From Anaerolineae bacterium (GTDB lineage Bacteria; Chloroflexota; Anaerolineae; Aggregatilineales; Phototrophicaceae): a DNA stretch of 40,452 nucleotides. The stretch lies in assembly GCA_026645945.1 (NCBI GenBank), contig JAPKMO010000033.1, forward strand, positions 1-40,452, given 5' to 3'. Under the pieces are notes generated by a model. The model was not told the DNA's origin, did not search any database, and was given only the letters and a program-made list of their open reading frames with translations. A program made the position numbers and the translations under genes. Shown one piece after another: positions 7,462-15,248 of the stretch (the first letter of the stretch is position 1; each line of letters starts with the position of its first letter).

Positions 7462-8108
7462 AACAAACGCAGTTGAGTCGGTTTTTCCGGCGGTTCGGGT
7501 TCGGCGGGCGCGGCTGGCCGCCCGGCCTGGGCTGCCCGCTGCTGTCTGACCGTTTCCACCAACTCCGGCAGCCGCTTAAAATCGGCCTCCATATCCCGGC
7601 GCAGGTCGGGGTTACGCAGCACCGCCGCCGGGTGGAACAGGGGGTAATACGCCCGGCCATCCTCGAATTTTGGCCGGCCATGAATCTGCGTGATTTTGCC
7701 GTTGGGGAAATACCGCGCCATGCTAAACCGTCCCAGCGTGGCGATCACCAGCGGGTTGATGACCTCGATCTGGCGATCTAAAAACGGCTTGCAGGCCACG
7801 ATTTCATCCGGCTGCGGGTCGCGGTTGTCCGGCGGGCGGTGTTTGACCACGTTGGCGATAAACACCTGCTCGCGTTTGAGGCCGATCAGGTTGAGCAGAT
7901 AATTCAGGTAGTCGCCGGAGCGCCCGACGAACGGCAGCCCCTGGCGGTCTTCATGGAAACCCGGCCCTTCGCCGATGAACATAATCTGGGCGTCCGGGCT
8001 GCCGGCGCCCGGCACGCCGTTGGTCGTGCCTTCGTACAGGCGGCACAGCCGGCAGGCGCGCACCTCGTCGGCAATGGCGGCCAGCGCCGCCGCGCGGTCT
8101 AAAACCAT
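7458..8108 (-). CDS. Family-4 uracil-DNA glycosylase (Fe-S type) with clamp-binding-like tail
   Basis: 216 residues. Motif A is GEGPGFHEDRQGLPFVGRSG (46-65), motif B region is HPAA (159-162), and NVVKHRPPDNRDP (86-98) follows the family-4 pattern. It removes uracil from DNA, the first step of base-excision repair. The iron-sulfur ligands are C19 and C22 (CRLC) and C106; the position that is Cys in Thermus-type enzymes (KCRPP) is His90 here. The last residues are a disordered Pro/Glu/Ala stretch ending TQLRLF, very like the bacterial sliding-clamp motif QLxLF. An AAAAGG site lies 7 bases before the ATG. Its stop overlaps the end of the GRAM-like gene by 4 bases. Confidence 0.93.
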   Translation of the reverse strand: MVLDRAAALAAIADEVRACRLCRLYEGTTNGVPGAGSPDAQIMFIGEGPGFHEDRQGLPFVGRSGDYLNYLLNLIGLKREQVFIANVVKHRPPDNRDPQPDEIVACKPFLDRQIEVINPLVIATLGRFSMARYFPNGKITQIHGRPKFEDGRAYYPLFHPAAVLRNPDLRRDMEADFKRLPELVETVRQQRAAQAGRPAAPAEPEPPEKPTQLRLF

Positions 8109-8267
8109 CGCGCATCCTTTTCGATCAAGATGGGCTTATCTTACCGCCGCCCGGCGGGGAATGCAATCAGGATGCAAGCGGTAGGCTTGCGATAGGGCGC
8201 GCGTCCAGAAACACCCGCTCCCTCGTAATATCCTGATTGTAAAAATTGTGTAAAAAGGCTAACCGCC

Positions 8268-9302
8268 ATGTTCAGGGAGCGCCGGATTGTTTTTATAAGC
8301 CTGTTCAGCCTCACCGTCCTCGCCTTGTTCGGCTGCCAGAGTCCGCGCCCATCGGCGGCCAGCGCCTGGCTGCCCGCCAACAGCCCGGCCTGGGTTCACT
8401 TCCCGCTCGGCCACGAAACCGAACAGTACACCTTCAGCGCCGACCCCAGCGCGCCGACCACCCTCACGTTTTACAGCCTGTCGCCCGGACTGGCCTACAC
8501 CGCCGAACTGCGCGACCGCGACGGCCAGGTGATCGCCACCCTGTCCAACGCGCTGCCTCATGCGTCCCTGTCCGTCGGCCCCGGCAGCGACCTGTACGAA
8601 GTCATCCTGCGGCCATCCGGCGCGGGCGGCGCGGGAGCGCTGGCGCTCACCGTCAGCAGCAGCGGCGGCGTACAAACGGTGAGCAGCGCGGTGGTTTCCC
8701 CGCCGGCGGCTGCCGAAGCCCTGCCCGCGCAGGCCGAAATACCCTGTGTGGCTGCCAGCGCCAGCGGGCTGAACGTCAACGTTCGCAGCGGCCCCGGCCT
8801 GGAACATACCATCATCGGCGTCCTGCCGGCAGGCGGCGCGCTTGCTGCCGGCGGGCGCAGCGCGAACGGCTGGTATCGGGTGGAAACCGGCGGCGGCCAG
8901 GGCTGGGTTTCCGGCAGCGTGGCGGCGCTGAACGGCTCTTGCGACCGGCTTCCCCTGGTGGGCGAAACCGAACCGCTGCATCTGGTGGTTGACCGGGAGG
9001 GCTGGAACAGCCTGGACGGCCATCTATCGCCGGGCGATACCGCCGATCTCGTCCAGGTGGCCGTGACCCGCCTCCAGCCGCAGCCGCCGGATAATTATGC
9101 CGAATTCACGCTCACCCTGACCTGCGCCGGCCAGGGCGCGGAAGCCGTGCGCTGGGGCGCGCCGCAAAACCCGTCTTTCCCCTGCGGCCAGACCGTCACC
9201 CTGCCTTTCATGCTGGGCAGCGACCGGCAGCAGTTCGCCGTCGCCATGCCGGAAAACGCCGCCGAAATGGTGCAGTACAGTCTTTTAGTCGTCAGCCGGT
9301 AA
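8268..9302 (+). CDS. Lipoprotein with SH3b domain
   Basis: 344 residues. The N-terminal signal ends in a lipobox, LALFGC (Cys23), so it is probably a lipid-anchored extracytoplasmic protein. Residues about 45-130 form a beta-rich module like the pre-peptidase (PPC) domain. An SH3b domain at about 160-226 has NVNVRSGPGLEHTIIGVLPAG and GWYRVETGGGQGWVS. The C-terminal part, with cysteines in LTLTCAGQG and FPCGQTVTL, resembles the end of the next protein (LAVSCFGTG, YSCGQTIF). SH3b domains often bind peptidoglycan or envelope targets; no catalytic motif is seen. With the next gene it forms a related pair in the same direction. Confidence 0.75.
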   Translation: MFRERRIVFISLFSLTVLALFGCQSPRPSAASAWLPANSPAWVHFPLGHETEQYTFSADPSAPTTLTFYSLSPGLAYTAELRDRDGQVIATLSNALPHASLSVGPGSDLYEVILRPSGAGGAGALALTVSSSGGVQTVSSAVVSPPAAAEALPAQAEIPCVAASASGLNVNVRSGPGLEHTIIGVLPAGGALAAGGRSANGWYRVETGGGQGWVSGSVAALNGSCDRLPLVGETEPLHLVVDREGWNSLDGHLSPGDTADLVQVAVTRLQPQPPDNYAEFTLTLTCAGQGAEAVRWGAPQNPSFPCGQTVTLPFMLGSDRQQFAVAMPENAAEMVQYSLLVVSR

Positions 9303-9426
9303 GACAGCCAGTCATTGTTATTCGTATTGTAATGCAATTATGTCCATAATGTTTGCAGCCAGGGCAAGATATTTTTGACCCGCGCGCCGGTAAGCGTTTG
9401 TTAATGAGTTGTTATGGAGGAAGCGC

Positions 9427-11103
9427 ATGAATTATCGTTTTCGAGTGGTCTGTTTGCTGCTGATTATTCTGTTAGGAGCGGGTTTCGCCGCCGCGCAGGG
9501 CGGAGTCCTCACCCCCGGCCAGGCCGTCCAGGGGGTCATTGGCACTCAGCAGCCGCTGGCGTTTTACACGTTTTCCGGCGCGGCGGACGATCAGGTGACG
9601 CTTCATGCCATCAGCCTGAGCGCCGGCTTCCGCCCCACCATCAGCCTGCTCAGCCCCGCGCAGCAGAACCTAAGCACCAGCAGCAGCGACCCGACCAGCC
9701 CGGAAAGCCCGGACGCGCGCCTTTCCTACCGGCTGCCCCAGAGCGGCGTTTATTCGGTGCTGGTGGGCGGCTTCAACAACAGCCAGGGCGATTTTATTCT
9801 GCGGCTGTTCGTCCGCCCGGCTGCCGAAAGCATCAGCCTGGTGCCGGGCGAACCGGTCACGGTCAGCCTGTCCGCCGAAACGCCGGCGCGAACCTTCAGC
9901 TTCGCCGCCAGCCCGGACGGGCCGACGATGTTTTCCGCTGCCGGAACGCCGCCAGATTTCCCGTTCCTGGTTGAAATTCGCAGTGCCGCCGGGCAGATCG
10001 TCGCGGTGTTCCCCGGTTTAGCGCAGGCCGCGTTTGTGCTGCCGCCCGGCGATGGCCTGTACGTCGCGACCGTATCATCGGCTGCCGCGCCCGGCGTGAC
10101 GGGGCAAATCACGGTTGCCATCACCAGCGCCGCGCTCGCGCTGGACGTTCCCCCCCCGGCCACCACGCCCGAACCGCAGCCTGACCAGCCGCGCGGCGAA
10201 ACCGGCGCATGTACGGTCGCCCCTGCCGGCGGTTCGGCAGTGAATGTTCGCAGCGGCCCCGGCACGAATTTTGGCATTATCAGCACGCTCCAGCCCGGCC
10301 AGCCGCAAACCGTGATCGGGCGGCAGGGGGGCTGGTACGCCATCAGCATCACGCAGGGTACGGGATGGGTGGCCGCCGGGGTGGTGACGACCGCCGGAAA
10401 CTGCGACGCCCTGCCCGATCTGGCCGGGCCGCCCATCCAGGCCACGCCGACTTACACGCCCACCACCGCCGGAGGCGTCCAGCCCCCGGCGCAGCCGACC
10501 GCCACGCCTACCCTGACACCAACGGCTACCATCGTTCAGCCGGGACAGCCGACGGCCACGCCCACCCTGACGCCGACCGCGCCGCTGGCGACCGCCACTT
10601 TCACGCCAACACAGCCGCCGTTCACCTCTACGCCGACGCAGCCGCCGCCGACCTTCACGCCAACCACCGCCGCGCCGACAGCCACCTTCACGCCCAGCTA
10701 CACGCCGACCACACCGCCACCGCCGCCGACTGCCCCCCCGGACGCGCGCTTTAACGACCCGCTCAATATCCCGCTGGACAGCACCGCCAGCACCACCGAT
10801 TTTGTCTCGTATCCCGGCGGGGACACCGAAGACCGCGTGCGCTGGGACATCACCGGTATGAACGCCAACTCCAGCCTGTCCGGCGGGCGCGCCCGGTTGA
10901 TTCTGGCGGTCAGTTGTTTTGGCACAGGGACGCAGAACCTCCAGTTTTTCACCGGCGGGCAGACTTACTCCTGCGGCCAGACCATCTTTGACAGCGAAGT
11001 GACCTATGACAGCCGCACCGGTTCGGTCGTCATCACCGCCGTCGGCGGCCAGAACACTTACGTTCAGTGGGTGCTAACAGGAACGGCCACCCGCGTTAAC
11101 TGA
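9427..11103 (+). CDS. Secreted SH3b protein with Pro/Thr linker
   Basis: 558 residues from ATG 9427, with GGAGG 6 bases upstream; an upstream in-frame TTG is rejected. Signal peptide MNYRFRVVCLLLIILLGAGFAAAQ, cleavage likely near residue 23. Two PPC-like beta modules (about 25-125 and 130-235) come first: LAFYTFSGAADDQVTLHAIS and RTFSFAASPDGPTMFS. An SH3b domain follows (about 262-325, AVNVRSGPGTNFGIISTL). Then a Thr/Pro-rich linker of about 100 residues with repeated TPTxTPT units. The C-terminal domain has two cysteines (LAVSCFGTG and YSCGQT) matching the preceding lipoprotein. It is probably an envelope or exported adhesive protein; no enzyme motif. A TTGACC (9375-9380) is a possible -35. 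Confidence 0.8.
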   Translation: MNYRFRVVCLLLIILLGAGFAAAQGGVLTPGQAVQGVIGTQQPLAFYTFSGAADDQVTLHAISLSAGFRPTISLLSPAQQNLSTSSSDPTSPESPDARLSYRLPQSGVYSVLVGGFNNSQGDFILRLFVRPAAESISLVPGEPVTVSLSAETPARTFSFAASPDGPTMFSAAGTPPDFPFLVEIRSAAGQIVAVFPGLAQAAFVLPPGDGLYVATVSSAAAPGVTGQITVAITSAALALDVPPPATTPEPQPDQPRGETGACTVAPAGGSAVNVRSGPGTNFGIISTLQPGQPQTVIGRQGGWYAISITQGTGWVAAGVVTTAGNCDALPDLAGPPIQATPTYTPTTAGGVQPPAQPTATPTLTPTATIVQPGQPTATPTLTPTAPLATATFTPTQPPFTSTPTQPPPTFTPTTAAPTATFTPSYTPTTPPPPPTAPPDARFNDPLNIPLDSTASTTDFVSYPGGDTEDRVRWDITGMNANSSLSGGRARLILAVSCFGTGTQNLQFFTGGQTYSCGQTIFDSEVTYDSRTGSVVITAVGGQNTYVQWVLTGTATRVN

Positions 11104-11128
11104 GCCGCACCGTTTGCGATACAAAAAT

Positions 11129-11156
11129 GGGGAGCGCCTGCCTGCGTGCGCTCCCC
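11129..11156. terminator. Hairpin between convergent genes
   Basis: Perfect 9-bp stem GGGGAGCGC / GCGCTCCCC with a 10-base loop in the 129-base gap between the secreted SH3b gene and the CpaF-like gene, which end facing each other. There is no T-run on either side, so it may act as a bidirectional barrier rather than a classical terminator. Confidence 0.55.
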
Positions 11157-11232
11157 CACAGAGGGATATTCTGGAAACGGATGTAGGGGCGGCCCGGTGT
11201 GGCCGCTCCGGGGCGGGTTTAGAAACTCGCCC

Positions 11233-12714
11233 TTACTTGTTGAACTTGCCGCCGCCGCCGAAGATGCTGCTGCCCAGTTTGAAGCCGTGTTCCTTCAGCC
11301 GGTCTTCAAAGTTCGGGCGGAAGCCGGTCGGTTCAAGCTGGCCGCCCCCGGCGTGCGAGTAGCCCGCCCCGGTTTGCCCCGGCGTGCGGTACAGGAAAAT
11401 ATCCTGCAAGGTGATGTTTTCACCTTCCATACCCTGCACTTCGGTAATCTGCACGATCTTACGGCTGCCGTCCTTCAGGCGGCTTTGCTGGATGACCAGA
11501 TTAACGGCGCTGGCGATCTGCCGCCGGATGACGATCACCGGCAGATCCATACCAGCCATCAGGCACAGCGTTTCCAGGCGGGACATGCAGTCGCGCGGGC
11601 TGTTGCTGTGGACGGTGGTCAGCGAACCGTCGTGGCCGGTGTTCATGGCCTGGAGCATGTCCAGCGCCTCGCCGCTGCGGCACTCGCCCACCACGATGCG
11701 GTCGGGGCGCATACGCAGCGAACCTTTCACCAGGTCACGGATGGTCAGGCGGCCTTCGATGCCGTCGCCGCCGGGGATGGGCGGGGCGGTTTCCAGCCCG
11801 ACCACGTGCCGCTGTGTAAGCTGAAGTTCGGCGGCGTCCTCGATGGTGACGATACGTTCTTCTTCCGGGATGAACGAGCTGAGGACATTCAGCAGCGTCG
11901 TTTTGCCGGAGCCGGTGCCGCCGGAAACAACCATATTCAGCCGCGACACCACACAGGCTTTCAAAAATTCGCCCACTTCCGCTGTGAACGAACCGAAGCG
12001 CACCAGGTCTTCGACCGTCAGCGGCTTGGATGGGAACTTGCGGATGGTGATGGTCGTGCCTTTGAGCGCCGAGGGCGGCATGACGATATGCACGCGCGAG
12101 CCGTCCGGCAGGCGGGCATCCACCATCGGGTTGGAGCGGTTGAGCGCGCGCTGGAGCGGGCGCACGATGCGCTGCGCCGTCCACTGGATATGGTCTTCAT
12201 CATCGAAAACGACTTCGCTTTCGCGCAGTTTGCCCTTTTGTTCGGCGAAGATCATGTCCGCGCCTGTGACCATAATCTCCGAAATGTTTTTATTCTGCAC
12301 CAGCGGCTCAATCGCCCCGAAACCCATCAGGTCGTTGAGCAGGGCTTCTTTCAACTCCTCAAATTCCGGCGGCGAAAGCGCTATGCCGGCTTTTTGCAGC
12401 ACCGTCCTCAGGCGGCCAATCAGCAGGTTTTCTTTTTCGGCGTCGCCGCGCCGCCATTGATCGGCCTCGTCCGGGGTCGCCAGCAGTTTGGTGCGAAGCT
12501 GTTTTCGAAGCTGCGCCACCCTGGGTGTGGTGCGCTGTTTGGGCGGAATCTGGTAGACCGGCTTTTCTTCCGGTTTTTCGTCCGGCGCGGCTTCCGGCGC
12601 AGGGGGTTTTTCTTCGGCTTTCGGCGGCACGGCTGCCGCCGACTCCTGGGCAGCGCGCTCCTCCTCCGCTTTTTTACTCTGTTCGCTCATCCGGCGCTGG
12701 AGAAATGACGACAT
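11233..12714 (-). CDS. CpaF/TadA-type secretion ATPase
   Basis: 493 residues from ATG 12714, with AGGAG 8 bases upstream; a GTG three codons earlier is possible. The first 85 residues are low-complexity Ala/Glu/Pro/Lys. Residues about 90-235 form the N-terminal domain of GspE/CpaF ATPases (ALLNDLMGFGAIEPLVQNKNISEIMV, NPMVDARLPDGSRVHIV). The ATPase core has Walker A GGTGSGKT (265-272), an Asp-box TIEDAAELQL and Walker B RIVVGECRSGEALDMLQAMNTGHDG followed by SLTTVHSN. It would power assembly of a Tad/Flp-type pilus or a type II/IV-like secretion system. No tadB, tadC or pilin gene lies nearby, so it is an orphan here. The C-terminal Gly-rich tail is unusual. Confidence 0.9.
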   Translation of the reverse strand: MSSFLQRRMSEQSKKAEEERAAQESAAAVPPKAEEKPPAPEAAPDEKPEEKPVYQIPPKQRTTPRVAQLRKQLRTKLLATPDEADQWRRGDAEKENLLIGRLRTVLQKAGIALSPPEFEELKEALLNDLMGFGAIEPLVQNKNISEIMVTGADMIFAEQKGKLRESEVVFDDEDHIQWTAQRIVRPLQRALNRSNPMVDARLPDGSRVHIVMPPSALKGTTITIRKFPSKPLTVEDLVRFGSFTAEVGEFLKACVVSRLNMVVSGGTGSGKTTLLNVLSSFIPEEERIVTIEDAAELQLTQRHVVGLETAPPIPGGDGIEGRLTIRDLVKGSLRMRPDRIVVGECRSGEALDMLQAMNTGHDGSLTTVHSNSPRDCMSRLETLCLMAGMDLPVIVIRRQIASAVNLVIQQSRLKDGSRKIVQITEVQGMEGENITLQDIFLYRTPGQTGAGYSHAGGGQLEPTGFRPNFEDRLKEHGFKLGSSIFGGGGKFNK

Positions 12715-12740
12715 AACCTGCACTCCTGAGTTACGCTAAC

Positions 12741-12903
12741 GGATAAACCAATTAGACTGTGCCTGATCCTGAGTGGACAGTGAGCTAGACAGTGAGCCAG
12801 ACATTAGGCTGGACAGTGGGCTGGACAGTGGGCTGGACAGTGGGCTGGACAGTGGGCTTAAGCCCACTGTCTGTCCATCAGGCTCATTCTTTTCCGTTTA
12901 TCC
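12741..12903. mobile_element. MITE-like repeat, family B copy 1
   Basis: 163 bases with imperfect terminal inverted repeats of about 27 bases (21 of 27 match by hand). Both ends read GGATAAAC inward and both reach GCCTGAT 20 bases in. Inside are four 12-base units (GGACAGTGGGCT) and degenerate copies, leading into the 24-base palindrome at 12848-12871 (arm GACAGTGGGC, centre TTAA). A second copy in the same orientation lies at 14017-14193, on the other side of the PfkB gene. No coding capacity. No clear target-site duplication. Confidence 0.7.
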
Positions 12904-13000
12904 ATACGTCCAGTCTACGCCGGAATAAGATCGGGAAGCATAAAAGATTCGGCAGGTTGGAAAGTTGATAGGGGCGAACCAGCAGCTCGCCCCTGGCCGG

Positions 13001-13939
13001 TCAGGAGGCTGTTTGCAGGAAAGTTTCCACCGCCGCGCGGCTGGGCAGCGAAGGGATCGCGCCGTACTGGGTGGTCGCCAGCGCGCCGACCGCGTTGGCA
13101 AACCGCAGAATCGAAGCGAGCCGGTTGACGTAATCCGCGCCGTGTTCCAGCAGACTCACCAGCAGCCCGGCCACGAATCCATCCCCTGCCCCGGTGGTAT
13201 CCAGCGAACGCACGCTGAAACCCGGCGAGTCCACCTGGCCGCCGCGCGTATAGGCCGCCGCGCCCTTTGCGCCGTGCGTGACGGCGATGAGCTGCATCTG
13301 CGGACGCCACAGCGGCGTGACATCCCGCCCGCCGGTCAAAAATTCCAGTTCGTCGTCGCTGATTTTGACGATCTGCGCGTAATCCAGCCCGGCCAGCATC
13401 CCTGCCCGCGCCGATTCAACGTCCGGCCACAGCGACATACGCAGGTTCGGGTCGTAGGAAATCATCAGCCCGGCGTCCTGGGCGGCTTTCACCGCCGCCA
13501 GCGTGGCCGACCGGCTGGGTTCGGAAATCATGGTGATTGAGCCGTAATGGAAGATTTTCCGCCCGGCGATCATATCCACCGCCACGTCCTCCGGGCGCAT
13601 CAGCATATCGGCGCTGGGATGCCGGTAAAAGACGAAGCTGCGTTCGCCTTCCGCCGTTAACGAAACGAACGCCAGCGCCGTGCGCGCCTGCTCCGAAAAA
13701 CGCAGGCCGCCTACGCCCACGCCTTCAGCTTCCAGCACGTCGGCCAGATAATGCCCAAACGGGTCATCGCCGACCTGCCCCAGAAAGACGCTTTCGTGTC
13801 CCAGGCGGGATACCGCGACGGCCACATTGGCGGGCGCGCCGCCGGGCGCTTTTTGAAAGCTGAAAGCCTCGCCCACGCTGACGCCGTGCTGCTGCGCCAC
13901 AAAATCAATCAGCAGTTCGCCAAAACAAACAACGCTCAT
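13001..13939 (-). CDS. PfkB-family sugar kinase (fructokinase-like)
   Basis: 312 residues. Ribokinase/PfkB signatures are both present: GGAPANVAVAVSRLG (33-47) near the N-terminus and DTTGAGDGFVAG at 247-258, where D253 is the expected catalytic base. The PGGAPANVA form, with SYDPNLRMSLWPD in the middle, is typical of the fructokinase branch, which phosphorylates fructose with ATP. No sugar transporter or glycosidase is adjacent, so the substrate is unproven. A GGAGAGG lies 11 bases before the ATG. The gene is bracketed by two same-orientation family-B repeats about 1.3 kb apart. Confidence 0.88.
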   Translation of the reverse strand: MSVVCFGELLIDFVAQQHGVSVGEAFSFQKAPGGAPANVAVAVSRLGHESVFLGQVGDDPFGHYLADVLEAEGVGVGGLRFSEQARTALAFVSLTAEGERSFVFYRHPSADMLMRPEDVAVDMIAGRKIFHYGSITMISEPSRSATLAAVKAAQDAGLMISYDPNLRMSLWPDVESARAGMLAGLDYAQIVKISDDELEFLTGGRDVTPLWRPQMQLIAVTHGAKGAAAYTRGGQVDSPGFSVRSLDTTGAGDGFVAGLLVSLLEHGADYVNRLASILRFANAVGALATTQYGAIPSLPSRAAVETFLQTAS

Positions 13940-14016
13940 GTTGTGAATATCCTCTCCGAGCCAGCCCGCTAAAAATCTATCTGTAAAGCGATTCTGATTT
14001 GAGGCAAGGGGCCTAC

Positions 14017-14193
14017 GGATAAACCAATTAGACTGTGCCTGATCCTGAGCGGATGGCGGGCTTCAGCCCGCTTCCAGTAGGCTAAAGCCGACAGTGGGAC
14101 AGACAGTGAGCTAGACAGTGAGCTAGACAGTGGGCTAGACAGTGGGCTTAAGCCCACTGTCTGTCTATCAGGCTCATTCTTTTCCGTTTATCT
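14017..14193. mobile_element. MITE-like repeat, family B copy 2
   Basis: 177 bases. The left ~34 bases and right ~45 bases are almost identical to the copy at 12741. The middle has an extra GCGGGCTTCAGCCCGC palindrome and 12-base GACAGTGRGCTA-like tandem units leading to the 24-base palindrome at 14138-14161. The right end is GTTTATCT rather than GTTTATCC. The remainder of the 286-base gap up to the renalase-like gene holds nothing else I can recognise. Confidence 0.7.
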
Positions 14194-14225
14194 ATTAAGC
14201 TCCTTGTTCAATCGAGTTGGAGGCA

Positions 14226-15239
14226 TTAAACCCCTAAAATCGCCGCCAGCGCGCGCCCGGCTTCCAGGCCGGAGAGCGCCGCGCCTTCGACACGCGGCCC
14301 GCCAAAAGCGTCCCCGGCAAAAACCAGCGGCGGCAGCCCCGCCGCCGGCAGGTACGGCTCTGGATGCAGGACGGTCGGCAGCGCGTAGCGCCAGGCCTTA
14401 AGCTGTGCCTCCCGGATAACCGCGCCAGGCGCTAAAAACGGCTCGACCGCCGCGCGCAAGGCCGCCAGCGCGTCGCGTTCCGTCGTCTCCCACAGATCGC
14501 GGCTGGACTGCGGCCCGGTGTGGACGGTTATCACCGTCGCTTCCGGCGAAATGCCCTTACGCCGGTTGTCCGCCACCCAGCTTATCCACTCGTCAGGCCG
14601 CTGAATCGCGCCCGGTTCCGGCAGGTCTACCTCGCCGTCCACCCAGAACAACCCGGCCAGGCACGGCGCATATTCGATGCGCCGGAGCGCAGCGCGGTCG
14701 GCTTCGGTGAACACGTCCAGATCGAGCAGATCGAGCGCGCGGGGTACGGGCGGCGTCAGCACCACCGCGCGGCACGCAAACAGGCGGCCACTATCGGCCT
14801 GCGCCCGCCAGCCCACGCCCTCCGGCGAGAGCGCCGCCAGCCGGAGACTGGTTTCAACCGTCACTTCCGGCATAAGCTGTTGGACAAGGTGCTGCGCCAG
14901 AGCATTCATGCCCCCCCGGACGACATAACGCGGGTGGCCGTTTGTGGGCATCGCATCGCTCGACCCATCGCCGAAACCGTTCGCCCAGGGTATAATCACG
15001 CCTTCCGCCAGCCAGCCGGCCACCAGCGTTTGAAACTCTGCCGAACGGGCCGTAAAAAACTGCGCGCCATGATCGCCGCGCCCCGGCCCGATGCGGCGCG
15101 TCGCCAGCCGCCCACCGACGCGCACGCCTTTATCCGCCAGCGTGACTCGCAGGCCGCGCCCGCGCAGGGCGCCGGCGGCCATCAATCCCGCCATACCCCC
15201 GCCGATAACCAGCACATCGGTCTGCTGTTCCTCTGCCAT
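14226..15239 (-). CDS. Renalase-like FAD-dependent oxidoreductase
   Basis: 337 residues. The FAD-binding dinucleotide fold is at the N-terminus: VLVIGGGMAGLMAAGAL with the GxGxxG-type motif at 13-18. DHGAQFFTAR (56-65) and the C-terminal LVFAGDAFGGPRVEGAALSGLEAGRALA are the signatures of the renalase/bacterial amine-oxidase-like subgroup (GD-(x)-E-A-Sxx-G). Renalases oxidise aberrant dihydro forms of NAD(P)H in known cases; here that is an inference from family. No neighbour suggests a pathway. It starts 9 bases after the stop of the GT39-type gene, so the two may be co-transcribed. Confidence 0.85.
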   Translation of the reverse strand: MAEEQQTDVLVIGGGMAGLMAAGALRGRGLRVTLADKGVRVGGRLATRRIGPGRGDHGAQFFTARSAEFQTLVAGWLAEGVIIPWANGFGDGSSDAMPTNGHPRYVVRGGMNALAQHLVQQLMPEVTVETSLRLAALSPEGVGWRAQADSGRLFACRAVVLTPPVPRALDLLDLDVFTEADRAALRRIEYAPCLAGLFWVDGEVDLPEPGAIQRPDEWISWVADNRRKGISPEATVITVHTGPQSSRDLWETTERDALAALRAAVEPFLAPGAVIREAQLKAWRYALPTVLHPEPYLPAAGLPPLVFAGDAFGGPRVEGAALSGLEAGRALAAILGV

Positions 15240-15248
15240 AGCTGCCTC

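Noticed and set aside
9409-9426. Upstream TTG as start of the secreted SH3b gene.
   Set aside because: GGAGG sits 6 bases before the ATG at 9427 and the signal peptide begins there.
12780-12870. Tandem 12-base units GGACAGTGGGCT, considered as a CRISPR-like or VNTR coding repeat.
   Set aside because: Units are contiguous without spacers, end in a palindrome and lie inside a MITE-like element, so there is no array.
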